From NCBI GenBank assembly GCA_030848545.1, contig JAVDCA010000022.1, forward strand, positions 62,001 to 126,000: a stretch of DNA of 64,000 nucleotides, given 5' to 3'. Position 1 is the stretch's first letter, and each line of letters opens with the position of its first letter. The stretch comes from Astrobacterium formosum (GTDB taxonomy: Bacteria; Pseudomonadota; Alphaproteobacteria; Rhizobiales; Xanthobacteraceae). The notes beneath the pieces were generated by a model, which ran no database searches, was not told where the DNA came from, and was given only the letters and a program-made list of their open reading frames with translations. A program made the position numbers and the translations under genes. Shown in pieces: positions 41,824-49,397 of the stretch.

Positions 41824-42798
41824 ATGGCGAACGAAAAGCCCGATATCCTCATCGTCGGGGCGGCCAAGCCGGTGATCGTCGAGGGCCTCACGCCCCACGG
41901 CACGATCCACCACCTCGCCGACCAGCAGGACGGGACGGCCTTCGTGGCGCCGCTCGCCGAGCGCATCCGCGGCATCGCCCTCGTGCAATCGGGCCGGCGC
42001 CTGACGGCCGAGTTCATGTCGCTCCTGCCGCGCCTGGAGATCGTCTCCAATTTCGGCGTCGGCTACGACACGGTCGACGCGGCCTGGGCCGGCCAGCACG
42101 GCATCATGGTGACCAACACCCCCGACGTTCTCAACGAGGAGGTCGCCGACACCGCGCTCGGGCTCCTGTTGTGCACGGTGCGCGAACTGCCGCAGGCCGA
42201 GCGCTATGTGCGCGCCGGCAAGTGGGTGGAGAAGAACTATCCGCTCAGCCAGTCGCTGCGCGACCGCACTGTCGGCGTGGTCGGTATGGGCCGCATCGGC
42301 AAGGCGATCGGCCGCCGCCTGGAAGCCTTCGGGGTCCCGGTGGTCTACCACTCGCGCCACCCGCAGGCCGGCGTCGCCTACAAGTACTATCCCGACCTCG
42401 TCGGCATGGCCCGCGACGTCGATGTCCTGATGGTGATCGTGCCCGGTGGCGCCGCCACCAAGCATCTCATCAATGCCGAAGTGCTCGCGGCGCTGGGCCC
42501 GAACGGCATCCTGATCAACATGGCGCGCGGCTCGGTGGTCGACGAGGAGGCGCTGATCAAGGCACTGCAGGACAAGACCATCCTGACGGCCGGGCTCGAC
42601 GTGTTCGCCAAGGAGCCGCAGGTGCCGCAAGAACTCCTTGCCATGGACCACGTCGTGCTGTTCCCCCATCTGGGCTCGGGATCGATCCATACCCGCAAGG
42701 CCATGGACCAGCTCACGGCCGACAATCTGGTGTCGTGGTTCGCCGGCAAGGGCCCGATCACGCCGGTGCCCGAGACGCCCTGGCCGCGGAAAGGCTGA
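41824..42798 (+). CDS. 2-hydroxyacid dehydrogenase (GHPR/HPPR-type)
   Basis: A 324-residue NAD(P)-dependent oxidoreductase. It has VGVVGMGRIGKAIGRRLEAF for cofactor binding, NFGVGYDTVD in the substrate lobe, the catalytic Arg in INMARGSVVDEEAL, Glu in VFAKEP and His in FPHLGSG. It matches glyoxylate/hydroxypyruvate or hydroxyphenylpyruvate reductases. It is downstream of the 2-oxoacid dehydrogenase genes, so it could interconvert the 2-oxoacid substrate of that complex and the matching hydroxyacid, which is inference. Confidence 0.9.
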   Translation: MANEKPDILIVGAAKPVIVEGLTPHGTIHHLADQQDGTAFVAPLAERIRGIALVQSGRRLTAEFMSLLPRLEIVSNFGVGYDTVDAAWAGQHGIMVTNTPDVLNEEVADTALGLLLCTVRELPQAERYVRAGKWVEKNYPLSQSLRDRTVGVVGMGRIGKAIGRRLEAFGVPVVYHSRHPQAGVAYKYYPDLVGMARDVDVLMVIVPGGAATKHLINAEVLAALGPNGILINMARGSVVDEEALIKALQDKTILTAGLDVFAKEPQVPQELLAMDHVVLFPHLGSGSIHTRKAMDQLTADNLVSWFAGKGPITPVPETPWPRKG

Positions 42799-42803
42799 CC
42801 GCC

Positions 42804-43514
42804 ATGAGGAGCCCGGTGCCCGCGCAAGCCCTGCTGATCGCCGTGCTGGCGATCGTCGTTCTGGCGGCGCTGGCACCGGTCACGCCCGCCCATGCGGCCG
42901 TAAGCGAGGCCGCCCAGGCCATGGTCGGCAGCTGGGAATTCTCCAACGCCGACCGCGACAAGCGCTGCACGCTGACGTTCCGCACTGACGCCGGGCCGGC
43001 CGGCATGCGGCTCGACTTCGACAAGGACTGCGTCAACGTCTTTCCGTTCGTGAAGGAGATCGCCGCCTGGTCGATCGGCGAGCACGACTTCCTGCGGCTG
43101 CTCGACCCCAAGGGCAAGACGGTGCTGGAGTTCAGCGAGGTCGAGAGCGCCTTGTTCGAGGCGCCGCGCCCGGAGGAAGGCATCCTGTTCATCCAGAGCG
43201 CCGCCGCCGCCGGGGCGCCGCCCAAGACCGCCGAACAGATGGCCGGCGAATGGAACGTGGTGCGCGGCGGCCGCACCCTGTGCACCCTGTCGCTGATGAA
43301 TGCGTCCGCCGGCCTGGATCTCGCCCTGCGGGTGCGGCCCGGCTGCGATGCGGCCGTCGCCCGCTTCGCGCCTTCGTCCTGGACCATGGACCGCAGCGAA
43401 CTGGTGCTCAACGGCGCCCGCGATGCCACCTGGCGATTCGCCGAGGGCGACGAGGCCTCGACCTGGCACCGGGTGCCGGAGAGCGCCGACCCGATATTTC
43501 TGGTGCGGCGATAG
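42804..43514 (+). CDS. exported protein with two AprI/Inh-type inhibitor domains
   Basis: A 236-residue exported protein with a signal peptide (cut after AHAA, about residue 32). Two homologous beta-barrel halves follow: MVGSWEFSNADRDKRCTLTF with a later KDCVNV, and MAGEWNVVRGGRTLCTLSLM with a later RPGCDAAV. Each half has the Cys pair of the AprI/Inh metalloprotease-inhibitor family, whose usual member has only one such domain. It may protect the periplasm from a secreted serralysin-type protease; no such protease is in the window. It starts five bases after the dehydrogenase gene. Confidence 0.8.
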   Translation: MRSPVPAQALLIAVLAIVVLAALAPVTPAHAAVSEAAQAMVGSWEFSNADRDKRCTLTFRTDAGPAGMRLDFDKDCVNVFPFVKEIAAWSIGEHDFLRLLDPKGKTVLEFSEVESALFEAPRPEEGILFIQSAAAAGAPPKTAEQMAGEWNVVRGGRTLCTLSLMNASAGLDLALRVRPGCDAAVARFAPSSWTMDRSELVLNGARDATWRFAEGDEASTWHRVPESADPIFLVRR

Positions 43515-43581
43515 AGTCGTGCGGACAGCAATCGTGCGCTCGGCCCGCTCCCTGCCTCGGAAGCGCAGGACTATTGCATAC

Positions 43582-43781
43582 GGCACGGCTTCTCCCTCTC
43601 CCCATTTGGGGAGAGGGCCGGGGTGAGGGGGCAGCGAAGCCAGTTGGATGCGCGGTCTTCACGCCGGGTCCTGAGAGGTCGGGACGATGTCGTGCACATT
43701 TCGCAGCGCCGGAGCCCCCTCACCCCAACCCTCTCCCCAAAGGGGAGAGGGAGCAGGCTGCGGCGAGTGGCGCCGCAGCAG
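43582..43781. repeat. about 200-bp bipartite REP element, copy C
   Basis: It has the same build and orientation as the copy at 1711-1912: GGCACGGC end, CCCTCTCCCC/GGGGAGAGGG palindrome, GGGGTGAGGGGG, a spacer of about 80 bases with GGGACGATGTCGTGC (compare GGGACGATGCCGTGC in copy A), a second CCCCTCACCCC palindrome and a GGCGCCGCAGCAG end. It fills the gap between the inhibitor and L,D-transpeptidase genes, which holds no gene. Confidence 0.85.
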
Positions 43782-43882
43782 CGCCGCTTCCACCGAGTGC
43801 GCAGGCTCTATTGCGGTCGCGCGGGAGAGACCATAGGCTCCGTCCCACCAGTGCCGCACCGTTTCATCAGGAGATCGAACTC

Positions 43883-44476
43883 GTGTTGATACGTCAGCTT
43901 GCGACCATCGCTGCCATCTTCGCCCTTCTGGGTTCCGTCGGCCTCGCGCAAGACCAGAACAGCGAGCGCCAGGAGATGCTGCGCGGCGGCGCGACCCCGA
44001 AGGGCATCTATAACGTCTTCGGCCTGGACGGCACCGGCCTCGGCCGCACCACCGTGAAATTCGACGGCAAGTATGCGCCCGGCACCATCGTGATCAGCAC
44101 GTCGGAGCGGCGGCTCTATCTCGTCCAGGGCGGCGGCTCGGCGCTGCGCTGGGGCATCGGTGTCGGCCGGACGGGCTTCCAGTGGAAGGGCACGCATAAG
44201 ATCACCGCGAAAAAAGTCAATCCGGATTGGACGGCGCCGGCGGAGATGATCGCGCGGCAGAAGGACGTGCCGCGGCACATGAAGGGCGGCGACCCGGCCA
44301 ATCCGCTCGGCACCCACGCGATGTATCTCGGCAGCACGCTCTACCGCATCCACGGCTCGCCCGATGCGGAATCCGTCGGCGAGGCGGAATCGTCCGGCTG
44401 TTTCCGCATGAGAAACACCGACGTGGCCGATCTCTACGCCCGGGTGCCGGTCGGGACGACCGTGGTGGTGAAGTAG
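43883..44476 (+). CDS. L,D-transpeptidase (YkuD domain)
   Basis: A 197-residue exported enzyme with a signal peptide (about residues 1-22, ending VGLAQ). The YkuD domain has VISTSERRLYLVQGGG, then GTHAMYLGSTLYRIHGSPD and the catalytic motif SSGCFRM (Cys173). These enzymes form 3-3 peptidoglycan cross-links or attach proteins to the wall. It starts with GTG at 43883, with AGGAG eight bases upstream. It stands alone between a REP element and the divergent-strand cyclopropane synthase operon end. Confidence 0.9.
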   Translation: MLIRQLATIAAIFALLGSVGLAQDQNSERQEMLRGGATPKGIYNVFGLDGTGLGRTTVKFDGKYAPGTIVISTSERRLYLVQGGGSALRWGIGVGRTGFQWKGTHKITAKKVNPDWTAPAEMIARQKDVPRHMKGGDPANPLGTHAMYLGSTLYRIHGSPDAESVGEAESSGCFRMRNTDVADLYARVPVGTTVVVK

Positions 44477-44570
44477 CGGGGCCGCCGCGGCGAGGACGCG
44501 ATCGAGGAGAGCTGCAGATTGCCGTAGCGACTAAATCCGCTCCCGGAACTGCGCAAAGAACGCACACTTG

Positions 44571-45803
44571 TCATGGTCGTTCGATCACATACAGGCCGAC
44601 GTCGATACGGCCGGTGCGGAAACCTGCCTCACAATAGGCGAGATAGTAGTCCCACAGCCGCTTGAAACGGGCATCGAAGCCGAGCGCTGAAATGGCAGGC
44701 CAGGCGCGCAGGAAACGGTTGCGCCAGTGCGCCACCGTGCGAGCGTAGGAAGACCCGAACATTTCCGAGGAAGACATCCGCAATCCGGCGGCGGCGATTT
44801 CGTTGCGCATTGCCGACACGGTCGGCAGCATGCCGCCAGGAAAGACATAGCGCTGGATAAAATCTGGCCGCGTCCGGTAGTGGGGAAATTGATCTTCGGC
44901 GATGGAGATGACCTGCACGACCGCGCGACCGCCCGGACGCAGTCGGTCACGGAGGGTGGCGAAATAGACCGGCCAGTACGCCTCGCCCACCGCTTCCAGC
45001 ATTTCGATGGAGACGATGCGGTCGAAGGTGCCGGCGACGTCGCGGTAGTCCTGCAGGCGCAGATCGGCGCGGCCGCCCAGGCCGGCGCTCGCCAGGCGGG
45101 CCGTCGCATAGTCGAGCTGCTGGCGCGACAGCGTCAGGCCGGTGACGGAGGCTTCGGTGCGCGCGACGATATGTTCGGCGAGGCCACCCCAACCGCAGCC
45201 GATCTCGAGGACACGTTCACCACCCGTGAGGGCGAGGAGATCGAGGACGCGATCGAGCTTCGCCGCCTGCGCGGATTCCAGACTCTGGTCGGCGCTGGTG
45301 TAGATCGCCGACGAATAGGACATGCCGTCGTCGAGCCATTGCCGATAGAAGTCGTTGCCGAGGTCGTAATGGGCGGCGATGTTGCGGCGGCTGCCGCGAC
45401 GGGTGTTGCGGTTGAGCGCGTGGCGCAGCCGCCGCACCAGCCCCAGCGAGGGCAAGGGCGAACCCGCGACGTGCTCGTTGGCGCAGGCGAATTCCATCAG
45501 GTCCGGCAGGTCGGGGGAAGACCAGTCGCCGGCCATGTGGGATTCGGCAAAGCCGATGTCGCCGCCGGAGATCAGGCCCCACAGGGCTCGCCACGAATGC
45601 AGAACGAGCCGGGCCTGCGGCCCCGGCCGGCCGCTGTCGTGGACGACAGCGCGGCCGTCGGGGAGATCGATCGCCAGCCGTCCGTATTCGATCCGCCGCA
45701 GCAGCGCGGCGAGCACGGCTTCGCCCAGCCATGAGACTGGCCGCAACCGACGCTGCGACGCGGGCGTTCCGGGGATGTCGTTGGAGATCGGCAGCGATGT
45801 CAT
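44571..45803 (-). CDS. cfa: SAM-dependent cyclopropane fatty acid synthase-type methyltransferase
   Basis: A 410-residue lipid methyltransferase of the cyclopropane-fatty-acyl-phospholipid synthase family. The SAM motif I is VLEIGCGWGGLAEH, preceded by NIAAHYDLGNDFYRQWLDDG, and IVSIEMLEAVGE follows. It methylates unsaturated acyl chains of membrane phospholipids. Its ATG at 45801-45803 overlaps the stop codon of the DUF1365 gene by four bases, so the operon is translationally coupled. It ends the oxidoreductase-DUF1365-cfa operon, driven by an ECF-type promoter, and such genes belong to the singlet-oxygen regulon of RpoE-ChrR in Rhodobacter. Confidence 0.92.
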   Translation of the reverse strand: MTSLPISNDIPGTPASQRRLRPVSWLGEAVLAALLRRIEYGRLAIDLPDGRAVVHDSGRPGPQARLVLHSWRALWGLISGGDIGFAESHMAGDWSSPDLPDLMEFACANEHVAGSPLPSLGLVRRLRHALNRNTRRGSRRNIAAHYDLGNDFYRQWLDDGMSYSSAIYTSADQSLESAQAAKLDRVLDLLALTGGERVLEIGCGWGGLAEHIVARTEASVTGLTLSRQQLDYATARLASAGLGGRADLRLQDYRDVAGTFDRIVSIEMLEAVGEAYWPVYFATLRDRLRPGGRAVVQVISIAEDQFPHYRTRPDFIQRYVFPGGMLPTVSAMRNEIAAAGLRMSSSEMFGSSYARTVAHWRNRFLRAWPAISALGFDARFKRLWDYYLAYCEAGFRTGRIDVGLYVIERP

Positions 45804-46588
45804 TCGGCGTTCCGCGGGATATGGGGCGAGGCGATCGAGAGGGGGCGCTCGGGCGGGGCCGGTCTTCGCTGCAGCCGCACCCCTTTGAGAACGAGCCGCA
45901 GAGCCTCCCAATGAATGGCGGCGATCACCTTGGCGGTAAGCGCCGGATAGGAGAAAAAGGCGCGCATGAGCGTGCCGTCGTCGAGATCGCGACGATCGGC
46001 GGCGAGCGACGCGGTGATCATGGTCGCCGGTCCGGTGCGAGCGCGAATTCCGACCACGACGCGCTCGCCCGGCGGCACGACGCGGAAGTCGTAGCGCAGG
46101 TCCATGTCCATGAACGGAGAGACGAAGAAGCGCTTGTCGCAGCTCTGCCGCACCACCTTGGCCGCGGCCTCGACCGGGATGAGATAGCTGTGCCGCTCGC
46201 CGAAGGTGTTGTGGACCTCGTAGAGGATCGCCGCCAGGGCGCCGTCACGGCGATGGCAGAAATAGACGCTCAGCGGATTGAACGCGTAGCCGAGCGTGCG
46301 CGGCATGCACAGGAGCCGGATCTGGCCGCCGTCGATGTCGATGCCGGCGGCGAGATGACGTTCGACCTGGGTCCGCAGCGGCGTCGCGCTGCCGTCGCCG
46401 TGGTCGCGGTCGTGGAGGCTGAACAGGTTGGCGCCGTTGTGGGAGAACAGCCTGAGACGCGCCGATAACGCCGGCAGTTCGTCGAGATCGAGGACGAGCC
46501 AGAAGCAGCGGTAGCGCAACGCATGGACGCGGGGCGTGGTGCGCCGATGCACGACGGCGCCGGCGTAGAGTGCCGATGTTTCCGTCAT
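45800..46588 (-). CDS. DUF1365 family protein
   Basis: A 262-residue cytoplasmic protein matching DUF1365: YAGAVVHRRTTPRVHALRYR at the N-terminus, then RTLGYAFNPLSVYFCHRRDG, EVHNTFGERHSY and FVSPFMDMDLRYDF. The function is unknown, but the gene is nearly always linked with a FAD-dependent amine-oxidase-like gene and a cyclopropane synthase gene, as here. It overlaps both of its neighbours by four bases (ATGA). A role in making an altered fatty acid or membrane lipid under oxidative stress is the usual suggestion. Confidence 0.93.
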   Translation of the reverse strand: MTETSALYAGAVVHRRTTPRVHALRYRCFWLVLDLDELPALSARLRLFSHNGANLFSLHDRDHGDGSATPLRTQVERHLAAGIDIDGGQIRLLCMPRTLGYAFNPLSVYFCHRRDGALAAILYEVHNTFGERHSYLIPVEAAAKVVRQSCDKRFFVSPFMDMDLRYDFRVVPPGERVVVGIRARTGPATMITASLAADRRDLDDGTLMRAFFSYPALTAKVIAAIHWEALRLVLKGVRLQRRPAPPERPLSIASPHIPRNAE

Positions 46589-47934
46589 GCCACGGTCTCC
46601 AGGACGGTGTTCGGTAGCAGCGCACTGACGTTGATGCGGCCGGACGGCTCGGCGACCATCCACGGACGCGACAGTCCGCCGAGCTGTTCGGCGACCGCAA
46701 GCCCCGCCTGCAACCCGTCTTCGTGAAAACCGGCACCGAAATAGGCGCCGCAGAACCAGGTATGGCGCTGCCCCTGCAGCGACCACAGCCGCGCCTGGGC
46801 GGAAAGTGCGGCGGCGTCGAACAACGGATGCTCGTAGACCTCGCTGCGAATGAGCGTGCCGGCACGCGGTGGCCGCGGCGGGTTGAGGGTGACGAACAGG
46901 GGCCGGCCGTCGATGCCCTGCAGGAGGTTCATCCAATAGGTGACGCAGACCTGATCGGGGGTGCGATCGCCGTGTCCGAGATAATTCCAGCTCGCCCAGG
47001 CGGAGCGGCGACGCGGCATGAAATCCGTGTCGGAATGTAGAACGGCGAGATTGCGGCTGTAGGGGATCGAGCCGAGCAGGGAGGTTTCGGCAATAGAAGG
47101 GTCGGACAGCAGCGCCAGCGCCTGGTCGGCGTGGGTGGCGACCACCACGTGATCGTAGCGCGTCGTATGGCCACCCGAGTCGGTAACGTGAACGCCATCG
47201 TGGCTGCGGCGGATGGCGCACACCGCGGTGTCGCGCCGGATCCGGTTGGCGAACGGCGCGGTCAGCCGTTCCACATAGGCGCGGCTGCCGCCGGCGACGG
47301 TACGCCATTGCGGCCGGTCGCGCAGCTTCAACAGACCGTGATTGTGATGGAAGCGCAGGAAGGCGGCGGCGGGAAAGGCCTCCATCCGCGTCGGGGAGGA
47401 TGACCAGATGGCGCCCGCCATGGGCAGCAAATGGTCTTCGCGGAAGGCGTGGCCGAACCCGCCGCCATCGAGATAGTCGCGCAGCGACAGATCGGGCGCG
47501 GTCGTGCCGGCGGCGGCATCGCGGCTCGCCAGCCGGTAGAACCGCACGATATCCGCGAGCATCGACCAGAAGCGCGGTCGCAGCAGGTTTTGTGGCTGGG
47601 CCAGGAGGCCCGCCAGGCCGCTGCCGGAATATTCCAGCCGACCGTCGTCGAGCGAGACCGCAAACGACATGTCGGACGGCTTGGTGGCGACACCGAGATG
47701 GTCGAACAGCGCCACCAGGTTGGGATAGGTGGCTTCGTTGTAGACAATGAAGCCGGTATCGACTGGAATGGCGCCGGCCGCATCGGGAACGGTCACGGTA
47801 TTTGAATGGCCGCCGACCCGCTCGGCCTGTTCGTAGACGGTCACCGCATGTCGCTGGCTGAGGAGCCAGGCGGCGGACAGGCCGGAGATGCCGGTACCGA
47901 TAATCGCAATGTTCAACGGCTTGTCGCTTTGCAT
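46585..47934 (-). CDS. FAD-dependent oxidoreductase (COG2907, amine oxidase-like)
   Basis: A 449-residue flavoprotein. The dinucleotide motif NIAIIGTGISGLSAAWLLSQ is at about residues 8-27, followed by VYEQAERVGGHSNTV, and the C-terminal GAYFGAGFHEDGLQAGLAVA closes the FAD site. It is related to desaturase- and monoamine-oxidase-type enzymes and is the usual partner of DUF1365 and cyclopropane synthase genes. ATG at 47932-47934 is used; a start eight codons upstream is possible. It is the first gene of the operon under the divergent ECF promoter, with a leader of about 50 bases. Confidence 0.91.
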   Translation of the reverse strand: MQSDKPLNIAIIGTGISGLSAAWLLSQRHAVTVYEQAERVGGHSNTVTVPDAAGAIPVDTGFIVYNEATYPNLVALFDHLGVATKPSDMSFAVSLDDGRLEYSGSGLAGLLAQPQNLLRPRFWSMLADIVRFYRLASRDAAAGTTAPDLSLRDYLDGGGFGHAFREDHLLPMAGAIWSSSPTRMEAFPAAAFLRFHHNHGLLKLRDRPQWRTVAGGSRAYVERLTAPFANRIRRDTAVCAIRRSHDGVHVTDSGGHTTRYDHVVVATHADQALALLSDPSIAETSLLGSIPYSRNLAVLHSDTDFMPRRRSAWASWNYLGHGDRTPDQVCVTYWMNLLQGIDGRPLFVTLNPPRPPRAGTLIRSEVYEHPLFDAAALSAQARLWSLQGQRHTWFCGAYFGAGFHEDGLQAGLAVAEQLGGLSRPWMVAEPSGRINVSALLPNTVLETVA

Positions 47935-47990
47935 GTCCAAAAGGTCCCATCTCGACATCCGCCTTCGGGTCCGCGGATGTCAGAGCCCGA

Positions 47991-48047
47991 AACGACGCGG
48001 AGGCCGCTTTGGATCACCCGGTGATCCAAACAGCCTCGGCCGGCGTT
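47991..48047. promoter_or_regulatory. divergent pair of ECF promoters sharing one perfect palindrome
   Basis: A perfect 23-base palindrome spans 48008-48030, with arms TTTGGATCACC and GGTGATCCAAA around a central C. The two -35 elements TGATCC are its inner part: 48022-48027 for the plus strand and 48016-48011 for the minus strand. Sixteen bases beyond each lies CGTT, at 48044-48047 and 47994-47991. The right-hand one faces the sigma-ChrR operon, the left-hand one the oxidoreductase-DUF1365-cfa operon. The same TGATCCAAA-N13-CGTT pattern precedes folE at 51442-51417. Bound sigma on one side may hinder the other. Confidence 0.75.
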
Positions 48048-48152
48048 CAGGGGGGCATGAACGTACAGGTGTCCCATGGCGGTGGATGCGCGGTCCGGGT
48101 GCCGGTCTTCGGCGGCCGCGTGGCTGCATCGGGGGCCGGGAGATGGAGGCTC

Positions 48153-48737
48153 ATGTCCGCCATGGCCGTTGAGCCGCCGTCCGCCACCGACGCCGAGAGC
48201 CTGAGCCGCCTTATCGCGGCGGTGGCGCGCCAGGACCGGGATGCCTTCGCGGCGCTGTTCGGATATTTCGCGCCGCGGGTGAAGACCTTCTTGATCCGCT
48301 CGGGGGTGAACGAATCCGGCGCCGACGAACTGGCGCAGGAGACCTTGCTCGTCGTGTGGCGTAAGGCGGCCCAGTTCGATCCCGTCACCACCGGCGCGAC
48401 GGCATGGATCTTCACCATTGCCCGCAACCTGCGCATCGACGCCCTGCGGCGCGAACGGCGCGCCGGCACCCTCGACGCCAGCTTCGACCTGGAGGCGTTT
48501 GCCGACGAACGCCCGCCGCCGGACAACGCCATCGATGCGGCGCAGTCGCAGGAACGACTGAGCGCGGCCCTGGCGCAGCTCAACGAGGACCAGGCGCGGG
48601 TGATCGAACTGTCGTTCTTCGAGGACAAGGCGCACGGTGAGATCGCCCGCCTGCTGCAGATTCCGCTCGGCACCGTGAAATCACGCGTGCGTCTCGCCAT
48701 GTCGCGCCTGCGCTCACTGCTGGATGAAGCCCGATGA
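48153..48737 (+). CDS. rpoE: RpoE-type ECF sigma factor (ChrR-controlled)
   Basis: A 194-residue ECF sigma factor. Region 2 is seen as LAQETLLVVWRKAAQF followed by ATAWIFTIARNLRIDALRRE, and region 4 as LNEDQARVIELSFFEDKAHG then EIARLLQIPLGTVKSRVRLA. The ATG at 48153 has GGAGG three bases upstream; an ATG at 48057 is just after the predicted transcript start but lacks a ribosome site. Its stop codon overlaps the start of the ChrR gene by four bases. It probably drives its own promoter and the two other operons that carry the TGATCC motif. Confidence 0.93.
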   Translation: MSAMAVEPPSATDAESLSRLIAAVARQDRDAFAALFGYFAPRVKTFLIRSGVNESGADELAQETLLVVWRKAAQFDPVTTGATAWIFTIARNLRIDALRRERRAGTLDASFDLEAFADERPPPDNAIDAAQSQERLSAALAQLNEDQARVIELSFFEDKAHGEIARLLQIPLGTVKSRVRLAMSRLRSLLDEAR

Positions 48738-49369
48738 CGATCCGCCACCATCCCAGCGACGACATGTTGCAGGCCTATGCGGCCGGCACCCTCGACGAGG
48801 GCCAGCGCATCGCCGTCGCCACCCACATGCGCACCTGTGCCCGCTGCAGCGGCTGGGTGAGTGCGCTCGAACAGGTCGGCGCTTGCATGCTGGAGCGTCT
48901 GCCGCCGACGGCCATGTCCATGGATGCGCTCGACCGCGTGCTCGGCCGACTCTCTGCGTTGCCGCCGCCGCCCGCCGGCGCGATCTTCGATGACGTGCCC
49001 GGCCTGCCGGCCTTCGTGCGGCGCTACCGGTTTGGTCAGTGGACCTGGGTCGGCCCCGGCGTGCATCTGCGGCCGATCGAGCTGCCGGTCGACAGCCCGA
49101 CCCGCGTTTTCCTGCTCAAGGCGGTGCCGGGCACCCGGATGCTGCAGCATTCGCACACCGATCTGGAGCTGACCTGCGTGCTGTCCGGCGCCTTCCGCCA
49201 TCAGGGCGGCTATTTCGGTCCGGGCGATTTCGACCTCGGCGACGAGGATGTCGAGCATCAGCCCCTCGTCGAGCCGGGCGAGGACTGTATCTGTCTGGTG
49301 GCGATGCAGGGGAAGTTGCGGCTGAGCGGCCTGCTCGGGCGGCTGATGCAGCCCTTCGTGCGGCTGTGA
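48734..49369 (+). CDS. chrR: ChrR-type zinc anti-sigma factor with cupin domain
   Basis: A 211-residue anti-sigma factor. The N-terminal zinc domain has His6, His31, Cys35 and Cys38 (HMRTCARC), the same positions that bind zinc in Rhodobacter ChrR, and holds the sigma factor. The C-terminal cupin domain (from about residue 105) has the metal-type motif HSHTDLELTCVLSGAFRHQG, which in Rhodobacter is needed to release sigma on singlet oxygen. It overlaps the sigma gene by four bases. Retention of all zinc ligands suggests a working sensor for photo-oxidative or organic-peroxide stress. Confidence 0.94.
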   Translation: MTIRHHPSDDMLQAYAAGTLDEGQRIAVATHMRTCARCSGWVSALEQVGACMLERLPPTAMSMDALDRVLGRLSALPPPPAGAIFDDVPGLPAFVRRYRFGQWTWVGPGVHLRPIELPVDSPTRVFLLKAVPGTRMLQHSHTDLELTCVLSGAFRHQGGYFGPGDFDLGDEDVEHQPLVEPGEDCICLVAMQGKLRLSGLLGRLMQPFVRL

Positions 49370-49397
49370 CGGCGATGAATGCCGGACCGACGGCGGC

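Noticed and set aside
48009..48152. An extension of 48 residues on the ECF sigma factor
   Set aside because: It begins inside the promoter palindrome, upstream of the expected transcript start, so it cannot be translated from that promoter.
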